From positions 1-26,397 of the IMG/VR virus record IMGVR_UViG_3300030105_002848: a stretch of 26,397 nucleotides of DNA, one strand, 5' to 3'. The notes beneath the pieces were generated by a model. That model was not told the origin of the DNA and did no database searches. It saw only the letters and a list, made by a program, of their open reading frames with translations. This stretch comes from a virus. The first letter of the stretch is position 1. Every line of letters starts with the position of its first letter. The translations under genes and the position numbers were made by a program. Shown here piece after piece: positions 6,623 through 14,023 of this stretch.

Positions 6623-6895
6623 TTATACTGAGTTTAAAAATTCGGTTAGCTTGATGAGTATATCTTTAGCCTCCCGTCTAGCCTCTTCTCGAAAGCTAGT
6701 CGCTGTAGTCAGTATCATTCTAGCTATCTCACGATCCTCCAAGCCTTCTAAGACCTCCATTTTGTTATTGGAAATGTGCTGAAGAACCTTCTCGACACCC
6801 CAGTCCTCAAAATCATCGCCCCAGTAAGGGAACTGGTGAATTAGATATTGTTTACTAGCCCAGATTATATCGCTTGTTTTGGCCTCTTCAATCAT
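6623..6895 (-). CDS. Helical phage protein, unknown function (90 aa)
   Basis: ATG at 6895 has GGAG six to seven bases upstream. The protein is mostly helical, acidic at the start and Arg/Glu-rich in the C-terminal half (TTATSFREEARREAKDILIK). It contains a Trp-rich region, YWGDDFEDWGVEKVL. No family recognised. It is the last gene of the long minus-strand unit before the terminator. Confidence 0.65.
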   Translation of the reverse strand: MIEEAKTSDIIWASKQYLIHQFPYWGDDFEDWGVEKVLQHISNNKMEVLEGLEDREIARMILTTATSFREEARREAKDILIKLTEFLNSV

Positions 6896-6906
6896 GCGAA
6901 TCTCCT

Positions 6907-6975
6907 TTAATTAAAATCGTAAGTGTCAGGGTTTGGGTCTGGCTTAAAATTAGCGCACTCACGTTTCTGTGTCAA
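6907..6975 (-). CDS. Possible tiny frame or frameshifted tail (22 aa)
   Basis: After the zinc-ribbon gene's stop, the +1 frame encodes KRECANFKPDPNPDTYDFN and then a stop. This looks like the end of a real protein. It can be reached from a TTG at 6975 (poor ribosome site) or by a +1 frameshift near the end of the upstream gene. Chance is not excluded. Confidence 0.3.
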   Translation of the reverse strand: MTQKRECANFKPDPNPDTYDFN

Positions 6976-7423
6976 ACTCCATGATCTTGCTTATCTTGAC
7001 CACGCAGTTCCTGTCCCAGAGTTGGATGCTAAGTTCCTGATCTAGCTCATCCATCGAATCAAATTCTCGATCAAAATACACGCAATCATAGCCGCCATCA
7101 GTTCCAATGGGGATGCGCTCCATCACATTAGCAACGTACTTGCTCTTGGATTCAAAAAGATCATGGTCTTCTCTTAACGTCTTGAACATAATCCTAGTGT
7201 CACCTGTGCAGGTCAGGCAGTATGCCCGACTGTATTGAGATTCAATCGAATTCCCTCTTTCATATTGGAACAATGTGCGAGTGTACGGAAGCCCACTGCC
7301 CTCGTTTGGCACTTGCCACTCCCCATCATTCCAGACTGGGGAGCGTGTCATGCCTACGTTCTCACTGCCGCAATAGGCGCAGGTAGCTATGATTCTTTTG
7401 CCTTGCAAGTTAACTGTTCGCAT
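6959..7423 (-). CDS. Zinc-ribbon phage protein (154 aa)
   Basis: Two CxxC pairs, C15/C18 in ATCAYCGSENV and C69/C72 in AYCLTCTGD, suggest a four-cysteine zinc site. The second half is acidic, with strand and helix segments and the ending KISKIMEFDTET. I preferred the ATG at 7423 over the one at 7429 because AAGG is then nine bases upstream instead of three. The gene overlaps the end of the XRE regulator. The Cys pairs may bind DNA or another protein; I do not recognise a named family. Confidence 0.65.
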   Translation of the reverse strand: MRTVNLQGKRIIATCAYCGSENVGMTRSPVWNDGEWQVPNEGSGLPYTRTLFQYERGNSIESQYSRAYCLTCTGDTRIMFKTLREDHDLFESKSKYVANVMERIPIGTDGGYDCVYFDREFDSMDELDQELSIQLWDRNCVVKISKIMEFDTET

Positions 7424-7796
7424 TGTCATTCGCCTTATTCGTTAGCATGTTGTAGAACTTGCGGTAGAACGGAATTGAATCTTGCTTGGGTATCATTCCC
7501 ATTTCACTTTTAAGCTTATTCATAAGCCTAGAGTTTCTGATCGTTGGATCAAGCGGAACGCCATTTTTCTCTAGCAGTGAATCGATAGACACGCTATAGA
7601 ACTCAGCAATGTTTTTGATCGTGGATACTTTGGGCATAGACTTCAAGTTGAGTACCCGATTGACGGTTGCTTGCGGTACACCAATGACTCTTCCCAGATC
7701 GCCTTGAGTCATGTTGTGATTCCACATCAGTGTCCGAACATTGCTTGACAGTGACTCTAGGTCTTTTGCTTCTTTAGCTTTATTAATACTAATCAT
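7410..7796 (-). CDS. XRE-family transcriptional regulator (128 aa)
   Basis: A classic XRE/Cro-CI DNA-binding domain covers residues 17-75: helix 2 TQGDLGRVIG (30-39) and recognition helix PQATVNRVLN (41-50), then STIKNIAEFYSVSIDSLL. The C-terminal 50 residues are short and basic and lack a LexA/CI self-cleavage motif. The ATG at 7796 is just after the stop of the gene before, with AGGA eight bases upstream. As the only clear sequence-specific DNA-binding protein in the window, it is the natural candidate to bind the AGGAA-N2-TTCCT sites, but nothing in the sequence proves it. Confidence 0.88.
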   Translation of the reverse strand: MISINKAKEAKDLESLSSNVRTLMWNHNMTQGDLGRVIGVPQATVNRVLNLKSMPKVSTIKNIAEFYSVSIDSLLEKNGVPLDPTIRNSRLMNKLKSEMGMIPKQDSIPFYRKFYNMLTNKANDNANS

Positions 7797-7800
7797 TTTC

Positions 7801-8121
7801 TTATTCCTTATCTGTTGATTGGTTGTTTGTTTTTTCAATTGCAGGCATTTCTTTTTGCAGCCTAAGCCAGTGTTCCCGCATAATAGTTACCAACTTACCT
7901 TTCTTGACTGGCGATGTAAAATTATCATCCACAGAGAAGTTGACTTCTATTGTGCCATCGCTGTCGGTTGCTACCCCCTCAACAACGGCCTCGCAATCCA
8001 CATCAATGGTGAACATCTTTATTGATCCATCCTTGTTTAGCAGGTCTTTGCCATCTTCACTTGACCTGAAAAATTCAATCTTACTAATTGTTACCCATTC
8101 AAAATTTTCATCCTTCATCAT
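7801..8121 (-). CDS. Strand-rich phage protein, unknown function (106 aa)
   Basis: Start ATG at 8121 overlaps the preceding stop (ATGA), with GAGG five to six bases upstream; a GTG at 8142 is less likely. The protein alternates acidic strands, for example WVTISKIEFFRS, SIKMFTIDVDCEAVVEGV and TIEVNFSVDDNFTSPV, and ends in a helix. This suggests a small beta-sandwich or barrel. No motif or family recognised. It lies directly upstream of the XRE regulator in the same operon. Confidence 0.65.
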   Translation of the reverse strand: MMKDENFEWVTISKIEFFRSSEDGKDLLNKDGSIKMFTIDVDCEAVVEGVATDSDGTIEVNFSVDDNFTSPVKKGKLVTIMREHWLRLQKEMPAIEKTNNQSTDKE

Positions 8122-8417
8122 ACTATCCTCTTGTTTAACCACCGTCCTGAGAATTTCTCAGTAGGTGTAGTGAATGCAGACTTGATGCCTGCGCCTTTGG
8201 TTGAACCGCCCCTGATGACTCGCTTGCCCTCGTTATCATAGTTCTTATTGATTGGTCTGAGATGCGAATCATAGACCTCATAAACATTATAGAGTCGGGT
8301 TGCCATCGTACTAGCCGACAGCCCCGATACTTTCGCATAGTGGCTTGCTGTATATAGATGCCCCATGACTAACTCAGGATGACTACCCCTGAACGGTAGC
8401 AGTTTCGCTGATGCCAT
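8118..8417 (-). CDS. Small helix-turn-helix-like phage protein (99 aa)
   Basis: The ATG at 8417 has GGAGAG eight bases upstream; the ATG at 8432 has none. Residues 22-44 (YTASHYAKVSGLSASTMATRLYN) fit a helix-turn-helix, and the C-terminus reads TPTEKFSGRWLNKRIV. This 'T-P-x-E-x-x-S-x-x-W-L' ending is shared with small phage proteins I have seen near early genes. DNA binding is an inference. It is a second candidate for binding the palindromes. Confidence 0.6.
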   Translation of the reverse strand: MASAKLLPFRGSHPELVMGHLYTASHYAKVSGLSASTMATRLYNVYEVYDSHLRPINKNYDNEGKRVIRGGSTKGAGIKSAFTTPTEKFSGRWLNKRIV

Positions 8418-8607
8418 CGCCTCTCTCCTCATTGTTGTAGGTTTCTATTATATACCCTGTCTCTGCGCCAACGTCATGATGCCTCCTGAGCGCAGATTTC
8501 ATGGCTTTGACAAGACCTTCTTGGTCGATATACCGCTGACCATTTGCTCGACAGTTCATTGCATATAGCTGTCGTGTAGAACTTAGTGTCCTGAAATACT
8601 TATCCAT
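8383..8607 (-). CDS. Small phage protein, unknown function (74 aa)
   Basis: ATG at 8607 follows GGAG with an eight-base spacer. The protein is basic in the first half (LSSTRQLYAMNCRANGQRYI) and includes the helix LVKAMKSALRRHHD. Its end overlaps the next gene. No family recognised. It is the first gene after a 112-base gap, and that gap (8608-8719) holds a TTAAC-TG-GTTAA inverted repeat at 8626-8637 and a GCCCA/TGGGC hairpin at about 8694-8712, so transcription may restart here. Confidence 0.6.
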   Translation of the reverse strand: MDKYFRTLSSTRQLYAMNCRANGQRYIDQEGLVKAMKSALRRHHDVGAETGYIIETYNNEERGDGISETATVQG

Positions 8608-8719
8608 TTGTCTATCTCCTAATTATTAACTGGTTAACAACAACTGCGTTACATAACCATTGGTTTATAAAACACTGCAATAGGTACATCCTACGCCCAC
8701 CTTTCGATGGGCTTCTGTG

Positions 8720-10234
8720 TTATGCGGCAAGCAGATCGTCACTTGCCACGATGTAATCAATTCCAGACCTTTCAAGGCTTTTGCGAGTAGAGTAATTAGG
8801 GTGCTGAACCAACACTAGTACAGCCCCTGCATCAGCGCAGATGTCATAATCCTCAGCAGTCATCCAACCATCAGTGAAAATAAGATGAAGGTCACAGTCT
8901 ATGCCGTTATTTTCTAACCACTCAACAGCAGATGCCATGTAAGTCCCCCCGCCCTCTTTGATCTCGATATCCAGAAGTTCAGAGCCAGACATAACCTCAT
9001 CAACTTGACGCACATCATCCCCACACTGAATAAGAACAGCACCAGATTTAGGCTCTAAAGAATCAACAAGGGATGCAGCCTCCTGAAAGAATCTGTGGAC
9101 GGTATCTGAGAAGCGCATGCATGAATAGCTAGTATCAGCAGTAAATGCAATGCGATTAAACGTACCCTTGGTAGTCGGGCTAACAACGCCAGTATTAATA
9201 AAGCGTCTGCGATTAATACGCGCCCAACTTGGTTGGCTTCCTGCTGATTTCGCAGTTGCACGATTGGCTAACTCAGCAGGCCAGTTAGTTGACGAGACCT
9301 TAGACGCTCTGGCTCTGCCGCCACTGGCCGCTATGCTAGTGCTTGGCCTCTTCTGATCATGATCCTCACGCTCCAACGAGACATTGAAATCGTCAATCGC
9401 GTAATCTATCTCGCGCTCAATGGCTTTATCGTCAGCATTCTTTTGCTCTGCAACCTCAGCTTCGCTTCCCTCATATTGAGGCACTAAATGTATGTCATGA
9501 CCTTCACTTGTCGAGCCTTCCAGTTGAGAAGGTTCAGAGCCAGTGCCGCTATCTTTATCGCTAGAATCGTCAGGGCTTTCTGCGTCAGGCTGTTCGCTTT
9601 TACCTTTACTGCCATCGTCAGAGTTATCTGAAGAATCCCCATCAGTAGCCTTATCGCTAGGCTTATCGTCTTGATTAGAACTTTCATCACCACTGTCATT
9701 GCCGCCATCTTTATCCCCACCCTTTTTAGCTTCGTCACTCCAATCGAGATTTAGGTACATGTCATCTATCCACATCTCCCTATTCACGCCCTCTTGTAAA
9801 ATACCGCCTTCGATCATCTCCAACCCATGCGCGATCAAATCGGCATTGATGATTGCATCCCCGACTTCATTCCAGAGCCTTGGACAGAAAGGGATGGTTC
9901 CATTGCCCACCCTTCGGAAGTAGCCTCTATCGGCATATGCCTTGCCGCGTGAGCAATGCTTTAGCATTATATGCGCTACCTCATGACCTAACAGAAAAGC
10001 CCTCTGGCTAGCGTTAGGCAGGCTCCTAAAGAACACCTCGTTTATGTAGATGTGATACCCATCAGTCGCGGCAGTCGGCACAGCAGATGTCCAGATGACG
10101 TTAGTGCCTGCCAGAATCGTGTAGTGTACCCGTATCGTTGATTGCAGAACTGAGGTAGCACTCAGGAAAGGTTTCGACCGTAGCATGTCAGGATTTTCGC
10201 ACTCAAAAAGCACCTTTGCGTTGTAATTAGCCAT
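8720..10234 (-). CDS. Metallopeptidase-VWA protein, partner of MoxR ATPase (504 aa)
   Basis: Numbering here counts from the GTG at 10237; the ATG at 10234 (residue 2) is preferred because AGGGG is then seven bases upstream. The N-terminal domain has LLGHEVAHIMLKH with H85, E86 and H89, and LWNEVGDAIINADLI with D126, the zinc-site layout of DUF2201 metallopeptidases. A very acidic Asp/Ser linker covers 175-240. The C-terminal VWA-like domain keeps a MIDAS site: DTSYS at 368-372, GGGT at 429-432, TDG at 455-457. All key residues are present, so it looks functional. In bacteria such proteins pair with MoxR ATPases as remodelling or chaperone systems. The start overlaps the MoxR stop, so the two are co-translated. 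Confidence 0.85.
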   Translation of the reverse strand: MANYNAKVLFECENPDMLRSKPFLSATSVLQSTIRVHYTILAGTNVIWTSAVPTAATDGYHIYINEVFFRSLPNASQRAFLLGHEVAHIMLKHCSRGKAYADRGYFRRVGNGTIPFCPRLWNEVGDAIINADLIAHGLEMIEGGILQEGVNREMWIDDMYLNLDWSDEAKKGGDKDGGNDSGDESSNQDDKPSDKATDGDSSDNSDDGSKGKSEQPDAESPDDSSDKDSGTGSEPSQLEGSTSEGHDIHLVPQYEGSEAEVAEQKNADDKAIEREIDYAIDDFNVSLEREDHDQKRPSTSIAASGGRARASKVSSTNWPAELANRATAKSAGSQPSWARINRRRFINTGVVSPTTKGTFNRIAFTADTSYSCMRFSDTVHRFFQEAASLVDSLEPKSGAVLIQCGDDVRQVDEVMSGSELLDIEIKEGGGTYMASAVEWLENNGIDCDLHLIFTDGWMTAEDYDICADAGAVLVLVQHPNYSTRKSLERSGIDYIVASDDLLAA

Positions 10235-11364
10235 CACACTGCCCCTATATAATGTTCATTGAACTGCTTAATCAAAGGGCTGTTGGTAACCCAGTCATTC
10301 GCAGCCATAATCTTTTGCATGCGCTTGCCTCCATTGATCTTAAGATCGGCAGAGGTCATGCGTAAAATGTATAAAAATGCGCGGTCAGCACTTTCTGAGC
10401 ATGATGCTGAGGCCATCGCGTTATTTGATGCAAGTAGCTGAAAACCTGTGTCGCTAGGAACCAAACAAGATTCTGGGTCACGCTGTATGTCCTCACCGCT
10501 TGGCACTTTATCTCGCAATGCAGAGTAACTGCACAGAATCTCAGTGGCTTTTTTGCCGATATTAGATTCAATCATGCGCTTAATCACTGGCTCCTCAATA
10601 GACGCACCCTGACCATGAACATTGAGGTAATTGGTCAGATGCACAGAGGCATTAGTCAGTGACCGAAAAGAGTTATACTGCGCGTATTCGGTTGGCGGCT
10701 TATCAGCAAAAAAAGTTTCTTGCTCTTCATACTGCAAAGCACAAGCAATCATCAAGGGATGCACGTTATTTTCATCTGCCCATACAGCCCATCCACTGAC
10801 GCTTTGCTGTATCTCATAGATGCAAACAGTATCAGTTAGGTGCGCTAGCAATCTATTAGCACCGCTCCTGTCGCTTGTGCGATTCCCTGCGCCACAAACA
10901 AACCATCCGCGAGGGATCGGCCACCCGCCCAAGCTGTGGGATTTTCGATCCATTAAATCACGCGCAACTTTTTGTACAGAGTTATCGGCTTGCGGGGCTT
11001 CATCCAAGAAAACAACTCCATACTCTTTGCCTGTCTGCTCAATCTTAAGCAGTAAAGGCGGCTTGGTATATTCCATTTGATGCCTACCTGACCCATCTTT
11101 TACAGGTAGGGGAGTGCCTGCGAATTCCTGCGCGTCACGACCTGCCAGTTTCTCAGTAACGAATCCAAGATCATCAGCAGTAAGGCCAAGTGATTGGGCA
11201 TAAGCCTTGCGTAGGTTGTAGCTGACAAACCACGTTTTGCCGCCACCCGTACCGCCCAATAGTATTATTGGTTGCGGCTCAGAAGTTGCAAAATGGTACT
11301 GAAAGGTTTCTTCAATCTCCGCGAGAGTAGCTAGGGTGTGGCCGCTTTCAATTTTATTAGACAT
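10234..11364 (-). CDS. MoxR-type AAA+ ATPase (376 aa)
   Basis: Walker A is GGTGGGKT (37-44), Walker B is VVFLDEAP (117-124), sensor 1 is GAGNRTSD (N161), and the R171 region (ANRLLAHL) fits the arginine finger. The spacing matches MoxR-group AAA+ proteins, and the C-terminal third is helical. MoxR ATPases use ATP to remodel protein complexes with a VWA-domain partner, as in RavA-ViaA. Here the partner is the next gene, overlapping by three bases. AAGGA lies eight bases before the ATG. What the pair acts on in a phage infection is unknown. Confidence 0.88.
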   Translation of the reverse strand: MSNKIESGHTLATLAEIEETFQYHFATSEPQPIILLGGTGGGKTWFVSYNLRKAYAQSLGLTADDLGFVTEKLAGRDAQEFAGTPLPVKDGSGRHQMEYTKPPLLLKIEQTGKEYGVVFLDEAPQADNSVQKVARDLMDRKSHSLGGWPIPRGWFVCGAGNRTSDRSGANRLLAHLTDTVCIYEIQQSVSGWAVWADENNVHPLMIACALQYEEQETFFADKPPTEYAQYNSFRSLTNASVHLTNYLNVHGQGASIEEPVIKRMIESNIGKKATEILCSYSALRDKVPSGEDIQRDPESCLVPSDTGFQLLASNNAMASASCSESADRAFLYILRMTSADLKINGGKRMQKIMAANDWVTNSPLIKQFNEHYIGAV

Positions 11365-11389
11365 ATAATTATTCCTTAAGAGGTTAAGA

Positions 11390-12388
11390 TTAGTCGATCA
11401 GGTCGGGGAGCAAGCCCCCTGCCAGTTGAATGTTTGCGTAATCAATCTGCGTTTTAGTAACAGGCGCAGTAATCGCGGTGAGGTTTTTTCTTATTGATGT
11501 TGCGACATCAAGGGATTTTTGCCGAACAACGGGGTCATCATTCCAGATGTCGGTGGTTTTATTTGCGATGTGCAGGTCTAAATCGTCACAGATCGCCAAT
11601 ATCCTTGGGTCTTGGTCGTAAGCTTCGACCATGCCGCGCATCTTGCTACTATGGGTTTTCGCATGCTCAACAAGTGACTGGCTCAAACGCTTGCCAGTCG
11701 ATAGCTGAGTGATAATTAGCTCCATATGGCTTAAGCCATCCAACAATGATTGCGTTTTCGCCCCCTCCAACATTGCCGTTAATTCATCTTGCCCTGCTTT
11801 TGAGAACTTTTCAGCTAAGTGGACAGGCAACTGCATGTGGCTAATGTCGGCACTTTGTATACATTGTGGCGTTCCCACAGCAGTGACAAAGCGACCCGCA
11901 AGTACCGCACCACTAACTAGTATGTCGGATATGTCTATCTCCAAATCTCTGACCTCGCGCTGAATACTTGGGAGCATGTCATCCCATATTGCCGCAAGAC
12001 CGTCAGATGCTGCTTGTGCGTCATTTTTAAGCAACATTAGGTCATTGTAGATGCCCTCGATAGATGTCACTGCCGCTACCCTTTTGCCTTTACTTTGCTG
12101 CCCTTCTTTTGCCTGAGACAGTGCCATAGTGTGAGCGTAAAGATAGGTTCGTAGCAGTGACTGTCTGCCCTTCACAAAGTCGATTGGCTTTTGATAGGGC
12201 GTTAAACGCTCGACAATACGCGCTAGCCTAGCCTTTTCTGCATGTATCTGAGTACTACGCAAAAGCTTGTTGACTGCCGCAATCAGGGGTTTAAGGCCGT
12301 ATTCTGTGGATATATGCACCTGAATGGTCATTAGACTATTGCAAGCCCGTTCGTTTATTGTTTTTTGATTCTGCCCGATTAAATTCAT
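11390..12388 (-). CDS. Helical protein of MoxR/VWA cassette, unknown function (332 aa)
   Basis: The protein is nearly all helix by inspection, with no signal peptide, membrane segment or catalytic motif. It is the first of three tightly linked genes; the MoxR gene starts 25 bases after its stop. GAGGG stands seven bases before the ATG at 12388. Two cysteines only. It could be the substrate adaptor, an assembly scaffold or the target of the MoxR-metallopeptidase pair. I do not recognise a family. Fixed order (this gene, MoxR, VWA) points to a joint function. Confidence 0.7.
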   Translation of the reverse strand: MNLIGQNQKTINERACNSLMTIQVHISTEYGLKPLIAAVNKLLRSTQIHAEKARLARIVERLTPYQKPIDFVKGRQSLLRTYLYAHTMALSQAKEGQQSKGKRVAAVTSIEGIYNDLMLLKNDAQAASDGLAAIWDDMLPSIQREVRDLEIDISDILVSGAVLAGRFVTAVGTPQCIQSADISHMQLPVHLAEKFSKAGQDELTAMLEGAKTQSLLDGLSHMELIITQLSTGKRLSQSLVEHAKTHSSKMRGMVEAYDQDPRILAICDDLDLHIANKTTDIWNDDPVVRQKSLDVATSIRKNLTAITAPVTKTQIDYANIQLAGGLLPDLID

Positions 12389-12429
12389 ATTACTGCCCTC
12401 GATTTTTTTAAAAAATAAGCTGTTAGTTA

Positions 12430-12447
12430 AGAGACCACGCGGCCTCT
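12430..12447 (-). other. Hairpin before the MoxR cassette
   Basis: On the minus strand AGAGGCC pairs with GGTCTCT (one G-U pair) around a GCGT loop. A T-rich run follows only some 15 bases later, so it is at best a weak terminator or attenuator between the small early genes and the cassette. Confidence 0.35.
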
Positions 12448-12543
12448 GGAAAGTTCAATAAATAAATAGCCTAGTCAGCTATCATCTGTTTATTCAGTTG
12501 CTTGCTTACTAAACCCATGAGATGATTTTTTATTCCATTTATT

Positions 12544-12729
12544 TTACGCAGACGATATAAGTCGTATGTTTTTACAACCAATAAACGTGCGCCCTGCCGT
12601 GTCGGTGCAGATATTGGTGGCATCCGTCCCCTGACCTTCGATGCACCTAACAAAACGGCCAGTGCGCTCAATGCCTAAGCTACAGGTGAATGCATGGGTG
12701 GGGTTTGATTTTGCAATTGCGTCAGTCAT
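12544..12729 (-). CDS. Small Cys-rich protein, unknown function (61 aa)
   Basis: Start ATG at 12729 overlaps the stop of the gene before (ATGA) and has GGAG seven bases upstream. The protein has four cysteines, in FTCSLGIERT, RCIEGQGTD, NICTDTAG and GCKNIRL. This layout could bind a metal, but no known zinc-finger pattern is met. The last third may be overlapped by another frame (see findings). Confidence 0.6.
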   Translation of the reverse strand: MTDAIAKSNPTHAFTCSLGIERTGRFVRCIEGQGTDATNICTDTAGRTFIGCKNIRLISSA

Positions 12730-13016
12730 GATTGATCTCCAATAACCTCAAAATTAAATAGGATGGGGTAGCCCGAATGAGAATCAGATGCAGGTATTTC
12801 TATCTCCATTTCGATGATCCCACTGGGCATTTCAACTTCTCGACTCTCACCATAAAGGCCCCCATCCATGTCGTAATAAATTTGAATGAGAGCGGCATCG
12901 TCATGCATGGAAGGGTTAGTAAATTTCGGCATCCATGCTTCAAGTCCATAGCAATGGGCATCGACAAACTTGCGGGCGATCTCGATTTTAGCGTTGACAC
13001 GTTCTGTGATTTTCAT
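12726..13016 (-). CDS. Acidic phage protein, unknown function (96 aa)
   Basis: The ATG at 13016 overlaps the upstream stop (ATGA) with AGAGG seven bases before it. An N-terminal helix (ITERVNAKIEIARKFVDAHC) is followed by strands such as ALIQIYYDMDGG and IIEMEIEIPASDS. No motif recognised. It is coupled to genes on both sides. Confidence 0.65.
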   Translation of the reverse strand: MKITERVNAKIEIARKFVDAHCYGLEAWMPKFTNPSMHDDAALIQIYYDMDGGLYGESREVEMPSGIIEMEIEIPASDSHSGYPILFNFEVIGDQS

Positions 13017-13384
13017 GCTATTACCTCTCTGCGTTCCATTAATTCGGTAACATCCTTGATTAGGACATCGTTTAAATTCTCAAGCTTGTCAGCATCGATA
13101 TTCTTAACTAGCCACCGCTGTACCTGACCATGACTTAACTCGTAATCAGTAGAGTTATATTCAACAAATGATGAGATCACAAATCGTCTAGCCTGCCTAT
13201 GAAATGTACTTTTCTTTTTGTCTTCAGAGATCCACGACCATTCAAGATTCCATTTGTCATACGCTCGATCAGTATAATCTCCGTCCAGATATGACCTGTA
13301 GAGCCTGCGAACTGGGTGATTATCGTCATTGATTATCTCGTCAATGTTGCTGAAATCTGTTGTTATTCCGCTGTAATTATCCAT
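13013..13384 (-). CDS. Charged phage protein, unknown function (123 aa)
   Basis: ATG at 13384 follows AAGGGG with seven bases between. The N-terminal 20 residues are acidic; the centre has Trp/Tyr-rich RAYDKWNLEWSWISEDKKKS, and the C-terminus is helical with repeated Leu/Asn/Asp. No family recognised. Being first after the double hairpin at 13424-13461 suggests its expression is set by that structure. Confidence 0.65.
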   Translation of the reverse strand: MDNYSGITTDFSNIDEIINDDNHPVRRLYRSYLDGDYTDRAYDKWNLEWSWISEDKKKSTFHRQARRFVISSFVEYNSTDYELSHGQVQRWLVKNIDADKLENLNDVLIKDVTELMERREVIA

Positions 13385-13423
13385 AGTGTTTCCCCTTAGT
13401 GGAGTTGATTAGTTGGCTACCAG

Positions 13424-13461
13424 ACGCGCTACCTCAGCGCGTTTCGGCCACGCCAGTGGCC
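13424..13461 (-). other. Two tandem perfect hairpins between minus-strand genes
   Basis: ACGCGCT pairs with AGCGCGT around ACCTC (13424-13442), and GGCCAC pairs with GTGGCC around GCCA (13446-13461). On the minus strand they begin ten bases after a stop codon. No T-run follows, so they are more likely processing sites, mRNA stabilisers or attenuators than a terminator. Confidence 0.65.
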
Positions 13462-13471
13462 TCGTCAGTGG

Positions 13472-13711
13472 CTAGTAAATAATATCTAATTCACCAGTAT
13501 CGCGAAAAACCTTCAGCGTTTCTTGCAGCTCATCATGGGTTAATGCATCTACGTCTCTGCCGAAAATGCCGAATTCCTTCAACTCAGAGAGAAGCTTGAC
13601 TAGATCGCGCTTGGCACGACAAAAAGCCCAGAGAGCGATTTGATCGCCACCCATTGCGTATAGCCATTCTGTGTGGAGTTGCTCGTAGTTCATATTTTTT
13701 AAATCTCTCAT
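13472..13711 (-). CDS. Small phage protein, unknown function (79 aa)
   Basis: ATG at 13711 overlaps the preceding stop (ATGA), with GAGG seven bases upstream. The protein is helical with aromatic residues near the start (YEQLHTEWLYAMGG, IALWAFCRAKRDL) and an acidic C-terminus. No family recognised. It precedes the tandem hairpins. Confidence 0.65.
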   Translation of the reverse strand: MRDLKNMNYEQLHTEWLYAMGGDQIALWAFCRAKRDLVKLLSELKEFGIFGRDVDALTHDELQETLKVFRDTGELDIIY

Positions 13712-13833
13712 AGTGATGCCTCAATTGTTGATTGAATAGACGCGCCAACATGATTTTGCAGGGCGTTTAGTGCCGCTATATAGCAGGTGAAAGTGCCGAT
13801 AATCTCAGCGTTAATGCTCGTTAATTCGTACAT
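13708..13833 (-). CDS. Tiny protein with one hydrophobic stretch (41 aa)
   Basis: The ATG at 13833 has GGAG eight bases upstream, and the stop overlaps the next gene as ATGA. The sequence starts MYELTSINAEIIGTFTCYIA and ends STIEASL. A moderately hydrophobic middle could be a helix lying on or in the membrane. Its support is the clean translation signals and coupling. Confidence 0.6.
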   Translation of the reverse strand: MYELTSINAEIIGTFTCYIAALNALQNHVGASIQSTIEASL

Positions 13834-13835
13834 AT

Positions 13836-13964
13836 TTATGCTCCGTTAATAACTGTGAAATAAGTAGCGGTGATGACAAATGCCCACCAAGTTAATAATG
13901 CAGGCGGGTACTGATCTAGCATGCGGCCACTGATGACCTGAAATCTAAAAGTAAAATTGATCAT
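13836..13964 (-). CDS. Tiny single-span membrane protein (42 aa)
   Basis: First gene of the long minus-strand operon. The ATG at 13964 follows GAGGG with an eight-base spacer and the stop is two bases before the next ATG. The N-terminal half is polar and basic, and residues 22-40 (ALLTWWAFVITATYFTVIN) form one likely membrane helix. Short early membrane peptides in phages often disturb or guard the host envelope, but that role is only inferred. Confidence 0.6.
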   Translation of the reverse strand: MINFTFRFQVISGRMLDQYPPALLTWWAFVITATYFTVINGA

Positions 13965-14023
13965 GATTTATTCCCTCGATATGTAGTTAACAATTGAGAT
14001 TGATTTTTATTCCATGACTGCGT

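Noticed and set aside
9055-9261. Leu/Ala-rich frame opposite or within the metallopeptidase gene
   Set aside because: The main frame has intact MIDAS and zinc motifs; this one has no start signals.
13930-13943. Hammerhead-like CTGATGA...GAAA
   Set aside because: Only three bases separate the two boxes, leaving no stem II, and the stretch is coding for the 42-aa gene on the other strand.
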